DNA of 37,972 nt from Pseudomonas sp. URMO17WK12:I11 (GTDB lineage Bacteria; Pseudomonadota; Gammaproteobacteria; Pseudomonadales; Pseudomonadaceae), in the NCBI RefSeq assembly GCF_007677725.1, contig NZ_VEDF01000007.1, forward strand, positions 83,534 through 121,505. The letters run 5' to 3'. The position numbers and the translations under genes are program-made. This document shows positions 1 to 10,817 of the stretch, in pieces (the stretch's first letter is position 1; each line of letters begins with the position of its first letter). The notes under the pieces were generated by a model. The model was not told the DNA's origin. It was given only the letters and a program-made list of their open reading frames with translations, and ran no database searches.

Positions 1-324
1 TCGCGATGCCCCAAACGCCACCATCGCGTCGTACGTAGGAGCGAGCGCCGCTTGCGCGGCGCATCGCGAGCTGCGCTCGCTCCTACGAACCTACGAACGC
101 TTTTATTGCGTCGTGCGAGCAGGGCGGTCGCGCACGTCTGCCATAGGCGTCACTGGCCAGAAACAACCGTAGGAGCGAGCGTAGCTCGCGATGCGCCGCG
201 CGGGCGGCGCTCGGTCTCCCAAGCGCAAAAAATGTCGAGGCGAACCCCCGACGGCGCCCCGTCTCTGCCACACGTCGCTAGCGCAACGGGCCCCCACAAG
301 GCCCATTGCACCGGCGAACCTGCA
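1..324. repeat. REP-type repeat region left of rhlE
   Basis: This gene-free stretch holds at least two copies of a palindromic element with the core GTAGGAGCGAGC. The first forms a hairpin with 15-bp perfect arms at 34-48 and 73-87, and a smaller inner hairpin at about 47-60. The second copy lies at about 168-214. Positions 111-214 are, in reverse complement, very similar to 37642-37745 at the other end of the window. Such elements are typical dispersed REP sequences of Pseudomonas intergenic regions. No credible coding region is seen; open frames crossing it are by-products of the GC-rich repeat. Confidence 0.75.
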
Positions 325-2217
325 TCAACCCTTGCGGGTCAACAGCGCCGGGCGCTCGCTGCGCGGCCGGCTTGGCAAATCGTCCAGCTGCTCGGGCGTA
401 GGGTAGCGGTCGAGCTTGGATTCCTTGCGGATGATCACAGGCTGGTGTTGCTCACGGCCGTTGCGAACAGCAGGCTCCTGACGTGCAGCGTCGTCACGGG
501 GCGCTGCACGGCCACGGCCGCCGCCATTGTTGTCACGACGTGCGCCACCGCCACCGGCATTGTTACGTGGACGTTTGTCAGCGCCGGCATTGCGTGGCTG
601 GCCGCCACCGTTGCGGCCTTGGCCCTGGCCGCCGCCGTTGTTGCGTTGGCCATTACCCTGGGCCTGTTGACCAGCGCCACCCGGACGGCGGTTGCGGCCT
701 TGGCCTTTGCCATTCTGGTAAGGGCTGACGTAATCGGCGCGGTTTCCGAAGTTGTCGACATCATCATCCAGGAACACTTCCGGATCGCGATCCGCCGGGA
801 CTTTTGGCACCTGGCTGTTGCTTGCCTGCTGCGGCTGGCGTGGCTTCTTGTCACGCGGCTTGCGCTGCTGGGGCTGCTTGTCGGCAGGCTTGTCCTTGTC
901 AGCAGGCTTGCTCGCAGCCTGCTGCTTGGCCTTGCCTTTGTCTTTACCCTTGTCCTTGCGCCCGCCATTGGCGTCTTTGCTGCCATCGCCACGCGCCTGC
1001 TGATTGCGCCCGCCGCGACCGTTAGGCTGCTGGCGCTCACGCACTTCAGGTTTCTCGGCCTCCACCTGGCTGGCATCGAAGCCCATGAAGTCGCCATCGG
1101 GGATCTTCTGCTTGGTCACCCGCTCGATGCTCTTGAGCAGTTTTTCTTCATCAGGCGCAACCATCGAGATGGCTTCGCCCGAGCGGCCCGCGCGCCCGGT
1201 ACGACCGATGCGGTGGACGTAATCTTCCTCGACGTTGGGCAGCTCGAAGTTGACCACATGGGGCAGCTGGTCGATATCCAGGCCGCGAGCGGCGATATCG
1301 GTGGCGACCAGCACACGGACCGAGTTGGCCTTGAAGTCCGCCAGCGCCTTGGTGCGCGCGTTCTGGCTCTTGTTGCCATGGATGGCAGCCGCGGTGAGGC
1401 CGTGCTTTTCCAAGTACTCGGCAAGGCGGTTGGCGCCGTGCTTGGTACGGGTGAAGACCAGCACCTGTTCCCAGGCGCCCAGGGTGATCAAGTGGGCCAG
1501 CAACGCACGCTTGTGGCTGGCAGGCAGGCGGTACACACGCTGCTCGATGCGCTCGACGGTGGTGTTCGGCGGCGTCACCTCGATGCGTTCGGGGTTGTGC
1601 AGCAGCTTGTCGGCGAGGTCGGTGATGTCTTTGGAGAAGGTTGCCGAGAACAGCAGGTTCTGGCGCTTGGCCGGCAGGCGGGCCAGGACCTTCTTGACGT
1701 CATGGATGAAGCCCATGTCGAGCATGCGGTCGGCTTCGTCCAGCACCAGGATTTCGACGTGGGCCAGGTCGACCTTGCCTTGTCCGGCCAGGTCGAGCAG
1801 GCGCCCCGGGCAGGCGACGAGCACATCGACGCCCTTGGCAATGGCCTGGATCTGCGGGTTCATGCCGACGCCGCCGAAGATGCAGGCGCTGACCAAGGGC
1901 AAGTCGCGCGCGTAGACCTTGAAGCTGTCGTGGACCTGGGCGGCCAGCTCGCGGGTTGGCGTGAGCACCAGGACCCGCGGCTGACGGGGGCCGTGGCGCT
2001 GGGATTTGTCGGGATGGCCGGCCGGGAACAGACGCTCGAGGATTGGCAAGGCGAAGCCGCCGGTTTTACCAGTACCTGTCTGCGCGGCGACCATCAGGTC
2101 GCGGCCTTGCAACACGGCGGGAATGGCCCGCTGTTGCACCGGGGTGGGCTGGGTGTAGCCCGCTGCCTCGATAGCGCGGACAAGAGCCTCGGAGAGACCG
2201 AGGGAAGCAAAGGACAT
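325..2217 (-). CDS. rhlE: ATP-dependent DEAD-box RNA helicase, RhlE (RhlE2-like)
   Basis: The 630-residue protein unwinds RNA duplexes using ATP. It has a Q motif at the N-terminus, Walker A AQTGTGKT at 45-52, PTREL near 87, DEAD at 160-163, SAT at 191-193, ARGLDID near 310 and HRIGRTGR at 335-342. After about residue 385 follows a long, low-complexity tail rich in K, Q, R, G and N, longer than in E. coli RhlE. The neighbouring metF and ahcY match the setting of P. aeruginosa RhlE2, whose tail is known to link it to RNase E and RNA decay; a similar role here is inferred. The start at MSFASLGL is chosen because homology begins there and an AGGA lies upstream; an in-frame upstream extension of 34 residues looks non-coding. 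Confidence 0.93.
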   Translation of the reverse strand: MSFASLGLSEALVRAIEAAGYTQPTPVQQRAIPAVLQGRDLMVAAQTGTGKTGGFALPILERLFPAGHPDKSQRHGPRQPRVLVLTPTRELAAQVHDSFKVYARDLPLVSACIFGGVGMNPQIQAIAKGVDVLVACPGRLLDLAGQGKVDLAHVEILVLDEADRMLDMGFIHDVKKVLARLPAKRQNLLFSATFSKDITDLADKLLHNPERIEVTPPNTTVERIEQRVYRLPASHKRALLAHLITLGAWEQVLVFTRTKHGANRLAEYLEKHGLTAAAIHGNKSQNARTKALADFKANSVRVLVATDIAARGLDIDQLPHVVNFELPNVEEDYVHRIGRTGRAGRSGEAISMVAPDEEKLLKSIERVTKQKIPDGDFMGFDASQVEAEKPEVRERQQPNGRGGRNQQARGDGSKDANGGRKDKGKDKGKAKQQAASKPADKDKPADKQPQQRKPRDKKPRQPQQASNSQVPKVPADRDPEVFLDDDVDNFGNRADYVSPYQNGKGQGRNRRPGGAGQQAQGNGQRNNGGGQGQGRNGGGQPRNAGADKRPRNNAGGGGARRDNNGGGRGRAAPRDDAARQEPAVRNGREQHQPVIIRKESKLDRYPTPEQLDDLPSRPRSERPALLTRKG

Positions 2218-2423
2218 GGGCAATCCTGTTCTCGTGTGGGCTGGGCCCGTAGGGATGTTCTGCCTGGCGCGACGGGCATCGAAGGGATGCGATCGCGTCC
2301 GGTCCAGCTGGGCTTTCACTGCACATCCGGGAAGCGGAAGCGGGACGCCAGGGGGCGTCGTTGCCGATCGGGATGCCTGTTGCGAGGCCGAGCGTCCGGG
2401 CGTGAGCCGGGCGGGAAGGCCCG

Positions 2424-2432
2424 AGTATAACA
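2424..2432 (-). promoter_or_regulatory. Possible extended -10 promoter for rhlE
   Basis: On the minus strand the sequence TGTTATACT fits an extended -10 element (TGn followed by TATACT). It lies just past the stop codon of the upstream solute-binding protein gene. I see no good -35, as is usual for extended -10 promoters. If used, it would give rhlE a GC-rich leader of about 200 nt. This is inferred from sequence only. Confidence 0.35.
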
Positions 2433-2435
2433 GAG

Positions 2436-3224
2436 CTAACGCAGCGTGCTGCTTTCCTGCTGCTCAACGGCGCCGGCAAGCTCGCCGGCGTCGCCGGTAT
2501 AGCGTTCGATAATCGCCTGAAACGCCGCTTCGCGCTTGAAACGGCGCAGTTCTTCGGCAAACGCCTGAGCGAGCTGCTCTCGCCCCGGCTTGCGCGCCAG
2601 GCCCAGGAACTGCGGCTGCCGGCTGATCAGCAGAGGTAACTCGGCGACCTGCTGGTCGAGTCCGAGCTGCTGCCGCAGGTAGCGTCCGACGCGACGGTCG
2701 GTCACCAGCAGGTCGATGCGCCCGCGAATGAGCTTGCCAAAATTGGCCTCATGGCTCGGCGCCGGCTCCCTTCGAAACTCGGCGGAGTCGTTGAACGCCG
2801 GGTCGTAGGCGTAGCCCGGTGAAGTGCCAACGGTCAAGCCGGCAAGGTCACTGAGCTGAGTAACCCCATGCGGACGAGCGTTGGCCTGGAACAGCACGAA
2901 CTCGACGTTGGACATGGGCTCTGCGGGATAGACCATGAACCGTTCGCGCGAATCGATCTGGAACATGTCCATCACCCCATCGGCCTGACCCTGCTCGACC
3001 ATGGCCAGGCAGCGCTTCCACGGCATGAATTGCCAGTCCACCTCGACGCCCAGACGGCGGAACACCTCGGTGGTGACCTCGTAGTCGATACCTTTGACCT
3101 GGCCACCATCGACGAAGATGTAAGGCGCCCAGTCGTCGCTGACCAGGCGCAGGCGTTCACCCAGCGCCATCGGGCTCAGGCAGGTGAGCAACAGGATGCA
3201 CAACCAGTGGGAGATTTGCGGCAT
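2436..3224 (-). CDS. Periplasmic solute-binding protein, SBP_bac_3 / amino-acid-binding type (orphan)
   Basis: A 262-residue protein with an N-terminal signal peptide (hydrophobic core [10 protein letters not shown], likely cut after MALG). The mature part has the type-II periplasmic binding fold of the family-3 solute-binding proteins: an opening [13 protein letters not shown], a GIDYEV segment near 45, and a [10 protein letters not shown] segment in the second lobe. Related proteins bind polar amino acids or similar small solutes. No permease or ATPase gene lies beside it, so it may serve a distant transporter or another role; the substrate cannot be told from the sequence. It resembles the second orphan binding protein at 25569-26306 in its mature N-terminus. 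The ribosome-binding site is weak, so the start is moderately certain. Confidence 0.8.
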   Translation of the reverse strand: MPQISHWLCILLLTCLSPMALGERLRLVSDDWAPYIFVDGGQVKGIDYEVTTEVFRRLGVEVDWQFMPWKRCLAMVEQGQADGVMDMFQIDSRERFMVYPAEPMSNVEFVLFQANARPHGVTQLSDLAGLTVGTSPGYAYDPAFNDSAEFRREPAPSHEANFGKLIRGRIDLLVTDRRVGRYLRQQLGLDQQVAELPLLISRQPQFLGLARKPGREQLAQAFAEELRRFKREAAFQAIIERYTGDAGELAGAVEQQESSTLR

Positions 3225-3276
3225 GGCGCGACATTACCGCGTCGCCACAGGCATGGCCAGTCAAGATCAACGCCCG

Positions 3277-4353
3277 TCAGTTGGGCTCCGTGCCGAGCAA
3301 GTGGGCTTCGATGTCCTTGCGCCGACCTCCCAGTGACAGGCGCAGGCTTGGATGACGCAGGCATTGGCGCAGTTGCTCGGGCGCGATGCGGCCAACGCGC
3401 TGATTGCGATTTTCCAGCGCCTTGTCCCACCAGGCCGAGGCACAGGCGCGGTCGAATTCATTGGGGTATGGATAGCAGCCATAGAGCAGCTCGCGCGCAA
3501 ATTGCCGCTCGCCGCTGGGCATGGTCAGGCTCAAGGCCTTGTAACCCAGGCGGTGCAAGGTAGGCGGGCGTGGCAGCTGGTCATTCACCAAGGCCACGTC
3601 CGCCAGCGCCGCAGCACACAGCGGATCGTCGCCGTGCTTGCGCAGCCAGGCCTGGATCTTGGCGCGGAACTGCGCTTTGCGGCTCCAGTAGTGATGGATG
3701 ACGTCGGTGCACTCGGCCAATTCAAGGTTGCGGTAGGCCGCTACGGCCAGGCAGAACTCTTCGAGGGTATAGGCGGTAGGAACCTGCGGATAAAACTCGT
3801 CCATCATCGCAATGGAGCGGTCCAGTGCCGCACTGTCTTCGGCGCACAAGCCGATTACGCCTGAATTGATCAACGGCATCTGGCAATCGGCCAGACCGCG
3901 CGATTCGAGCGCGCCGAGAAGATTCCTGTACAGCAGGCACTTCTGGTTTTCGCCATACCGCGCGCCGATGGCATTGCACAGCAAGCTGCCCGGACGCACA
4001 CGCTCGAACAAATGCAATGGCGAGGTGCGGAAGAACGTGTCGGTGTCGATCAGCACCGCCTGGGCGTACTGCTGCAACAACTGCCGCATCAACACGTGCT
4101 TGCTGCGAAAGTGGTAGCCGTAGGGTTCGTTCCAGGCCTTGCGAGTCGCCGCATCGAGCACGTGCACGGTGACCGGCAGCTTGCCATAGGGCTGCGGATT
4201 GTCGGTATACACCTGAATGTCGATGGCAAGATCGGTCTGGCTTGGCAGCTTCGCCAAGGCGCTGATGATGCTGAAACAGGCCTCCTGATGATAGGTGGCC
4301 GGCCCGAATGCCAGGTACACGAGTTGCGGGCGTGATGGCAGTAGATGATGCAT
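3277..4353 (-). CDS. Putative glycosyltransferase-like protein (GT-A / GT8-like)
   Basis: I do not recognise a named gene. The protein from MHHLLPSRPQ has 358 residues and no signal peptide or membrane segment. Near the middle of its N-terminal half it has LIDTDTFF, which looks like the DxD metal-binding motif of GT-A glycosyltransferases. Further on, INSGVIGL resembles the NSG segment of GT8-type enzymes, and a later HHYWSRK could match their C-terminal metal-binding histidine region. It could transfer a sugar to an envelope component, but donor and acceptor are unknown. The start is placed at the ATG where the compact domain begins; a longer in-frame extension runs into the metF terminator-like hairpin and is unlikely. 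It follows metF by 92 bp on the same strand. Confidence 0.6.
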   Translation of the reverse strand: MHHLLPSRPQLVYLAFGPATYHQEACFSIISALAKLPSQTDLAIDIQVYTDNPQPYGKLPVTVHVLDAATRKAWNEPYGYHFRSKHVLMRQLLQQYAQAVLIDTDTFFRTSPLHLFERVRPGSLLCNAIGARYGENQKCLLYRNLLGALESRGLADCQMPLINSGVIGLCAEDSAALDRSIAMMDEFYPQVPTAYTLEEFCLAVAAYRNLELAECTDVIHHYWSRKAQFRAKIQAWLRKHGDDPLCAAALADVALVNDQLPRPPTLHRLGYKALSLTMPSGERQFARELLYGCYPYPNEFDRACASAWWDKALENRNQRVGRIAPEQLRQCLRHPSLRLSLGGRRKDIEAHLLGTEPN

Positions 4354-4385
4354 GGCGAAAGACCTGTACGAGCCTGAAATGAACA

Positions 4386-4412
4386 AAGGCCTTAGTCTAC
4401 GACTAAAGCCTT
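4386..4412 (-). terminator. Terminator-like hairpin downstream of metF
   Basis: Two 12-base arms (4386-4397 and 4401-4412) pair with a single mismatch around a 3-nt loop. On the minus strand the stem lies just after the metF stop and is followed by only a broken T-run, so termination may be partial. Confidence 0.5.
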
Positions 4413-4445
4413 GAAAGGTTCTGAAGCTGTCGGTGGCAAAAAGTT

Positions 4446-5291
4446 TCAGCGCGGCAGGTTGAGGTTTTTCCAGATGCTCAGGCTCGCGTCGGCCTGGTTC
4501 AGGGTATAGAAGTGCAGCCCTGGTGCCCCGCCTTGCAGCAACTGCTCGCACATACGGGTGATGACTTCCTCGCCGAAGGCCTGGATGCTCGCCGTATCGT
4601 CACCGTAGGCTTCGAGCTGCTTGCGGATCCAGCGTGGAATCTCGGCGCCGCAGGCGTCGGAGAAGCGTGCCAGCTTGCTGTAGTTGGTGATCGGCATGAT
4701 CCCCGGGACTACAGGGATGTCCACGCCCATCTGCCGCACACGCTCGACGAAGTAGAAGTAGCTGTCGGCGTTGAAGAAGTACTGGGTGATGGCACTGTCG
4801 GCACCGGCTTTTACCTTGTGCACGAAATTGCGCAGGTCGGCCTCGAAGTTGCGCGCCTGTGGGTGCATCTCCGGATAGGCGGCAACTTCGAGGTGAAAGT
4901 GATCACCGCTTTCCTGGCGAATGAATTCGACCAGGTCGCTGGCATAACGCAATTCACCGCTGGCCATGCCCATGCCCGATGGCAGGTCGCCGCGCAGCGC
5001 AACGATACGCTTGATGCCGGCCGCCTTGTATTCGGCCAGCAGCGCGCGCAGTTCCTGCTTGGTATCGCCGACGCACGACAGGTGCGGCGCGGCCGGGACC
5101 TTCACTTCGTGTTCCAGCTGCAAAACAGTGTTCAGCGTGCGGTCACGGGTGGAACCCCCGGCACCGTAGGTGCAGGAGAAGAAGTCCGGGTTGTAGGCTG
5201 CCAGCTGGCGGGCAACGCCCATCAGCTTTTCATGCCCAGCATCGGTCTTGGTGGGAAAGAATTCGAAACTGTAACGGCGTTCTTGGGACAT
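4446..5291 (-). CDS. metF: 5,10-methylenetetrahydrofolate reductase MetF
   Basis: This flavoenzyme reduces 5,10-methylene-THF to 5-methyl-THF with NAD(P)H in the cytoplasm, providing the methyl group for methionine synthesis. The 281-residue length fits bacterial MetF. The protein opens with RYSFEFFPTKTD, the conserved N-terminal strand, and carries the family segments FSCTYGAGGSTRDRT near 40 and HLSCVGDT near 70. The segments RIVALRGDLPSG and ITQYFFNADSYFYFVE follow. The start is set by a GGAGG eight bases before the ATG. It lies 184 bp downstream of ahcY on the same strand, separated by two hairpins, and is probably co-transcribed with ahcY as part of the activated methyl cycle. The SAH riboswitch ahead of ahcY would then also affect metF. 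Confidence 0.97.
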   Translation of the reverse strand: MSQERRYSFEFFPTKTDAGHEKLMGVARQLAAYNPDFFSCTYGAGGSTRDRTLNTVLQLEHEVKVPAAPHLSCVGDTKQELRALLAEYKAAGIKRIVALRGDLPSGMGMASGELRYASDLVEFIRQESGDHFHLEVAAYPEMHPQARNFEADLRNFVHKVKAGADSAITQYFFNADSYFYFVERVRQMGVDIPVVPGIMPITNYSKLARFSDACGAEIPRWIRKQLEAYGDDTASIQAFGEEVITRMCEQLLQGGAPGLHFYTLNQADASLSIWKNLNLPR

Positions 5292-5407
5292 CAGGCGTTC
5301 CTCCAGCCGCGAGCTACAAGCCACAAGCTGCGAGCTGCGAGCTGCAAGTAAAAGCCAGATCGGAGAAGGCCGACCTGGCGTGCATCGTCAAAATTTCCGG
5401 ACTAACC

Positions 5408-5472
5408 CCCTCAAGCGGCAGCAGCACGGTTCGCTGTTGCTTGCCGCTTGAGGGTCGGAGCTTGCCGCTCCG
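5408..5472 (-). terminator. Two hairpins in the ahcY-metF gap
   Basis: Just after the ahcY stop, a 6-bp stem (5456-5461 with 5467-5472) is followed by a second stem with 13-bp perfect arms (5408-5420 with 5442-5454) and a loop of 21 nt. Neither has a strong T-run. They may lower metF read-through or stabilise the ahcY end of a shared transcript. Beyond them, about 5300-5350 holds short AGCTGCGAGC-like direct repeats of the kind common between Pseudomonas genes. Confidence 0.5.
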
Positions 5473-5475
5473 GGC

Positions 5476-6998
<1,523 letters not shown>

Positions 6999-7048
6999 CT
7001 GGGTGGCGGGATGGTCGCCACAGCGGACGACCATTGAAATCGGCAGGG

Positions 7049-7078
7049 ATTATAGCCGCCCCTGGCTGCCACACCCAA
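7049..7078 (-). promoter_or_regulatory. ahcY promoter (-10 TATAAT, -35 TTGGGT)
   Basis: On the minus strand a perfect -10 TATAAT lies at 7049-7054. A -35-like TTGGGT is at 7073-7078, with an 18-bp spacer. Transcription would begin near 7042, giving a leader of about 155 nt that contains the SAH riboswitch. Confidence 0.7.
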
Positions 7079-7181
7079 GGCTTTCCGTCGATTTATCGCG
7101 ACCATAGTCGATGATCAATGGAGACACGGCGGCGGCTCTGCCATCATGGCTTGACGTCAGACAAGCCGGCCAGGAGTACAG

Positions 7182-7583
7182 ATGAATTTTCACACCCGCA
7201 AGTGGGTCAAGCCCGAAGACCTCAACCCCAACGGCACGCTGTTCGGCGGCAGCCTGTTGCGCTGGATCGACGAAGAGGCGGCGATCTATGCCATCGTCCA
7301 GCTGGGCAACCAGCGCGTGGTGACTAAGTACATGTCGGAGATCAACTTCGTCAGTGCTTCGCGCCAGGGTGACATCATCGAGCTGGGCATCACTGCCATC
7401 GAATTCGGCCGCACCTCGATCACGCTGAAAGTCGAAGTGCGCAACAAGATCACCCGCAAGAGCATCCTCACGGTCGACAAGATGGTCTTCGTCAATCTCG
7501 GCGAAGACGGCTTGCCAGCGGCCCATGGGCGCACCGCGATCAAATACGTGCAGGACCAGTTTCCCGATTCTGCCGTGGAGTAG
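7182..7583 (+). CDS. Acyl-CoA thioesterase, hotdog fold, YciA/BACH type
   Basis: A 133-residue single hotdog-domain protein, the usual size for YciA-like acyl-CoA thioesterases. It would hydrolyse acyl-CoA to free fatty acid and CoA in the cytoplasm. The segment NPNGTLFGGSLLRWIDEEAA (about 15-34) is the typical active-site helix region, with the acidic residues in WIDEEA; it is followed by VTKYMSEINFVSASRQGDII, the central strand. AGGAG lies eight bases before the ATG. It is transcribed away from ahcY and stands alone. The acyl-chain preference cannot be read from the sequence. Confidence 0.87.
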   Translation: MNFHTRKWVKPEDLNPNGTLFGGSLLRWIDEEAAIYAIVQLGNQRVVTKYMSEINFVSASRQGDIIELGITAIEFGRTSITLKVEVRNKITRKSILTVDKMVFVNLGEDGLPAAHGRTAIKYVQDQFPDSAVE

Positions 7584-7589
7584 CGTCGA

Positions 7590-7606
7590 GGGCCGCAGCG
7601 CGGCCC
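7590..7606. terminator. Hairpin between convergent genes
   Basis: GGGCCGC (7590-7596) pairs with GCGGCCC (7600-7606) around a 3-nt loop. It sits between the converging thioesterase and antiporter genes and could end transcription from both sides, though no clear T-run follows. Confidence 0.5.
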
Positions 7607-7615
7607 CCGGCACGC

Positions 7616-8851
7616 TCAAGGCTGTGCGCTGACCTTGCGCACCACGCGGCCGATGCTCAAGCCCTGCACCAGAATCGACGACAGCACGACGATGTAGGTG
7701 ATCGACAGCAGCAGGTCGCGTTCTTCGCCAAGCGGCAACGACAGCGCCAGGGCGACCGATACCCCGCCACGCAGGCCGCCCCAGGTCAGCACCCGCACGG
7801 TGCCTTTGGGCACCGGCCGCCAGCGACGCAGCAGCACGATGGCCGGCGCTACGGTCAGCAACCGTGACAGCAATACCGCCAGGGCCAGCACGCTGCCGGC
7901 CGCCAGGTGCAGCCAGTTGAACGGCAGCAGCAACAGTTCCAGGCCGATCAGGGCGAACAACAGGGCGTTGAGCATGTCGTCGATCAGCTCCCAGAAACCG
8001 TCCATGTAGCGCCGGGTCATGTCGTTCATGGCCAGGTTGCGCCCCAGGTTGCCGATGATCAGGCCGGCGACCACCATGGCGATTGGCGCCGACACATGCA
8101 GTTCGTAGCACATTGCCGAGCCACCGATCACCAGGGCCAGGGTCAGCATGACTTCGACCTGGTACTGCTCGACACTCTTGATCATGCGGTAGGTGGCGTA
8201 GCCGATCAGGCCGCCGAACACCACGCCGCCAACTGCCTCGCGGGCGAACAGCAGCGCAGTGTCGGCCACGCTCGGGGTCTCGCCGAGCTGAACGATGCCG
8301 AACAATACGGTGAACACCACCACAGCGGTGCCGTCGTTGAACAACGACTCGCCGACGATGGTGGTTTTCAGTGGTTTGGGCGCATTGGCGGTGCGCAGCG
8401 CACCCAGCACGGCAATCGGGTCGGTAGGCGAAATCAGCGCACCGAACAGCAGGCAGTAGATCAGCGGCACCTGCCAGCCGAACAGGGCGAACACCCAGTG
8501 CGACAGGTAGCCGATCACCACGGTGGCGATCAGCACGCCCACCGTGGCCAGCAAGCCGATCGGCCAGCGGTAGCTGCGCAGGTCGCTGAGGTTGACGTGC
8601 AAGGCACCGGCGAACAACAGGAACGCCAGCATCCAGTGCATCAGCAGGTCATTGAAGTCGATCTGGTTCATCAGGCTCTCGACGCGCGCCTCCAACCCAG
8701 GGAAGCCGATCAGGCTCAAACCCTGCAGCATCAGGGAGAACAGCAGCGCCGTGACCATCACGCCGATGGCCGGCGGCAGGCCGATGAAGCGGTAATTGAC
8801 GTAGGTGAGGAGGGTGGTGAGGCAGATAAACGCGGCAACTAGTTCAAGCAT
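7616..8851 (-). CDS. Na+/H+ (monovalent cation:proton) antiporter, CPA1/NhaP type
   Basis: A 411-residue, highly hydrophobic inner-membrane protein with about a dozen predicted membrane segments. Family marks are SPTDPIAVLGALRT and GESLFNDGTAVVVF, which hold the ion-binding acidic residues of CPA1 antiporters (the ND in LFNDG). It would exchange Na+ or another monovalent cation for protons to control pH and salt. The ATG before LELVAAFICL is chosen because AGGA lies upstream; an alternative TTG nine codons earlier has no such site. It ends facing the thioesterase gene and diverges from the MAPEG gene. The 289 bp between 8852 and 9140 hold only promoter-size space and a small hairpin near 8885-8899. 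Confidence 0.9.
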   Translation of the reverse strand: MLELVAAFICLTTLLTYVNYRFIGLPPAIGVMVTALLFSLMLQGLSLIGFPGLEARVESLMNQIDFNDLLMHWMLAFLLFAGALHVNLSDLRSYRWPIGLLATVGVLIATVVIGYLSHWVFALFGWQVPLIYCLLFGALISPTDPIAVLGALRTANAPKPLKTTIVGESLFNDGTAVVVFTVLFGIVQLGETPSVADTALLFAREAVGGVVFGGLIGYATYRMIKSVEQYQVEVMLTLALVIGGSAMCYELHVSAPIAMVVAGLIIGNLGRNLAMNDMTRRYMDGFWELIDDMLNALLFALIGLELLLLPFNWLHLAAGSVLALAVLLSRLLTVAPAIVLLRRWRPVPKGTVRVLTWGGLRGGVSVALALSLPLGEERDLLLSITYIVVLSSILVQGLSIGRVVRKVSAQP

Positions 8852-9140
8852 CCCGAATCCTGTGACAGTGGCTTCCAAGTCGTTACCCGAATGACTCGGG
8901 CAGTTCTTTGATGATCTGACGAGGGGGTCGGGACACAGCTTTTGACCGGAATTGTTCGATTCGTTCCCGCAGGAAGCCCGCGTTGCCTACCCTGATCATG
9001 GGTGGCTACAAGTTTGGCAAGGCATGCGAATGGGGCAGTGCAGCGCTTGTCGTCGCCGCCAAGAACCTTTCGTCGTGCCAGGACTCCTAGCTTGCACAGT
9101 CTATCCCCCTGTCTTGAACACTGAACAAGGAGTTGTGCAG

Positions 9141-9527
9141 ATGACGGTTGCCCTGTGGTGCATTCTGATCGCTCTGTTCCTGGCGCCACTGTGCGCGCTG
9201 ATCGCCAAGCTCAGCAGTGGCCGCTTCGGCATGCGCGACAACCATGACCCGCGTGCTTTTCTCGACACCCTCTCGGGCTTGCCCCGACGCGCCCATTCGG
9301 CGCAGCAGAACAGCTACGAAGCGTTCCCGGCCTTCGCCGCGGCAGTCTTGGTAGCCGATATCGTCGGCAATGCCGACCAGGTGACCCAGGATGTGCTGGC
9401 GGTGATGTACATCACCAGCCGCTTGCTCTACATCATCTGCTACCTGGCAGACTGGGCGGCGTTGCGCTCGCTGGTCTGGTTCGCGGGCTTGGCGCTGATC
9501 GTGTCGTTCTTCATCGTCTCGGTTTAA
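9141..9527 (+). CDS. MAPEG family membrane protein
   Basis: A small protein of 128 residues with about four hydrophobic helices. MAPEG family features are the arginine-rich loop after helix 1 (the segment with DNHDPRAFLDTLSGLPRRAHSAQQNSYEAFPAF) and the later TSRLLYIICYLADW. The family includes glutathione- and eicosanoid-linked membrane enzymes, but bacterial members of this short type have no clear known function. Its start has AAGGAG about ten bases upstream. It stands alone and converges with mltA, with only 19 bp between stop codons. Confidence 0.85.
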   Translation: MTVALWCILIALFLAPLCALIAKLSSGRFGMRDNHDPRAFLDTLSGLPRRAHSAQQNSYEAFPAFAAAVLVADIVGNADQVTQDVLAVMYITSRLLYIICYLADWAALRSLVWFAGLALIVSFFIVSV

Positions 9528-9546
9528 GCAGCTTGCCGCTTGCCGC

Positions 9547-10698
9547 TCAGGGCGTCTGGGGGAGCTCGGGGAGGGGTTTGCCCTTTGGCCAGAGCATCCA
9601 GATCTGCCCTTGTTGCTTCATGTTGCCCGCCAGCTCGCCAGCTTCAGGGCCGGTGCCCCAGAACAGGTCGGCGCGTACTTCCCCGGCGATCGCGCCGCCA
9701 GTGTCCTGGGCGCCTACTGGGCGCACCACAGGCGTGCCGTCAGGGCGAGTGGTCGACAGCCACAACAGGCTGCCAAGGGGGATCACCTTGCGGTCGATTG
9801 CTACGCTGTAGCCAGCGGTCAATGGTACGTTGAGCGAGCCACGCGGGCCTTCGTTGCTGTCTGGGCGGGTGCTGAAGAACACATAGCTCGGGTTGCTGGC
9901 CAACAGTTCCGGTACGCGTTGCGGATTGGCCACGGCCCAGGCATGGATGGCGCCCATGCTCACGTCTTCTTTCTTCAGCTGGCCTTGCTCGACCAGCCAG
10001 CGACCGATGGGCCGATAGGGGTGTCCGTTCTGGTCGGCGTAGCCCAGGCGCATCTGTCGGCCATTTTCCAGTTGTATACGGCCCGAACCCTGGATCTGCA
10101 GAAACTGCAGGTCCATCGGGTCGGTCAGCCATGCCAGCACCGGCGCCTTGACGCCCTGCAGGTTGATCACCTCGGCGCTGTCGTAGGGTTTGAGCACGCG
10201 GCCTTCCAGGCGTCCACGCAGGCGCTTGCCCTTGAGCTCGGGGTATACGCTGGCAAGATCGACCACCACCATGTCTTCCGGCACGCCGTAAACAGGCACC
10301 TGCGCGTTCTCGGTACGTTCGAGGCTGCCGGGGTAGACCGGCTCGTAGTAGCCGGTGATCAGCCCATTGGCGTTGTTTTCGGCAGAGCGCAGACCGTACA
10401 CCTGCAGGTTTTGCTCCAGGAATGTGCGCACTTGCGCGGCACTTGCCTGGGCGCTGCCGGCCGCCTGGCAGGTGTCGGCCCAGACCGGATCGCGCTTGAG
10501 CTTTTCGCAGCCACTGCGCCAGGCGTAGAAGCCGGCCAGCAGGTCATCATCGCTGACGGTCGGCAGGTCTTTCCAGGTCGCCGGGGCGTAGGTGGCGATG
10601 GCGTGTGGCTCGGGCTTGGCGCTCTCGCCGCCGTTGCAGCCGGCCAGCAGCGCGAGGGCCGGAAGTGTCCAGGCCAGATGGCGCAGGGCAGATTTCAT
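9547..10698 (-). CDS. mltA: Membrane-bound lytic murein transglycosylase A (MltA)
   Basis: MltA cleaves the glycan strands of peptidoglycan, forming 1,6-anhydromuramic ends, at the inner face of the outer membrane. The 383-residue precursor has a lipoprotein signal ending in LALLAGC, with Cys21 as the lipidation site. The MltA domain runs from about 110 to 260 (GLITGYYEPVYPGS, then FLQIQGSGRI). The C-terminal 3D domain contains AQDTGGAIAGEVRADLFWG, with the family's conserved aspartates. The ATG at MKSALRHL is chosen because the signal peptide begins there. It is transcribed divergently from the cytochrome c' gene, which leaves about 120 bp for both promoters. Confidence 0.96.
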   Translation of the reverse strand: MKSALRHLAWTLPALALLAGCNGGESAKPEPHAIATYAPATWKDLPTVSDDDLLAGFYAWRSGCEKLKRDPVWADTCQAAGSAQASAAQVRTFLEQNLQVYGLRSAENNANGLITGYYEPVYPGSLERTENAQVPVYGVPEDMVVVDLASVYPELKGKRLRGRLEGRVLKPYDSAEVINLQGVKAPVLAWLTDPMDLQFLQIQGSGRIQLENGRQMRLGYADQNGHPYRPIGRWLVEQGQLKKEDVSMGAIHAWAVANPQRVPELLASNPSYVFFSTRPDSNEGPRGSLNVPLTAGYSVAIDRKVIPLGSLLWLSTTRPDGTPVVRPVGAQDTGGAIAGEVRADLFWGTGPEAGELAGNMKQQGQIWMLWPKGKPLPELPQTP

Positions 10699-10817
10699 CG
10701 ATGGATACCTGTGCTGGGCGAGCATGAAGATTCGCCCCTGTTATTTATGTGGCTATTGGTCTTTATCCGGCGGCCAGCGATACTGGCGGCCCATTTGCGT
10801 AGCCCGAAGTGACCCTG

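Noticed and set aside
52..2430. A 792-codon open frame on the plus strand across rhlE
   Set aside because: It runs antisense to a clear DEAD-box helicase and through REP repeats; its product has no recognisable domain. Long antisense frames are common in GC-rich codon-biased genes.
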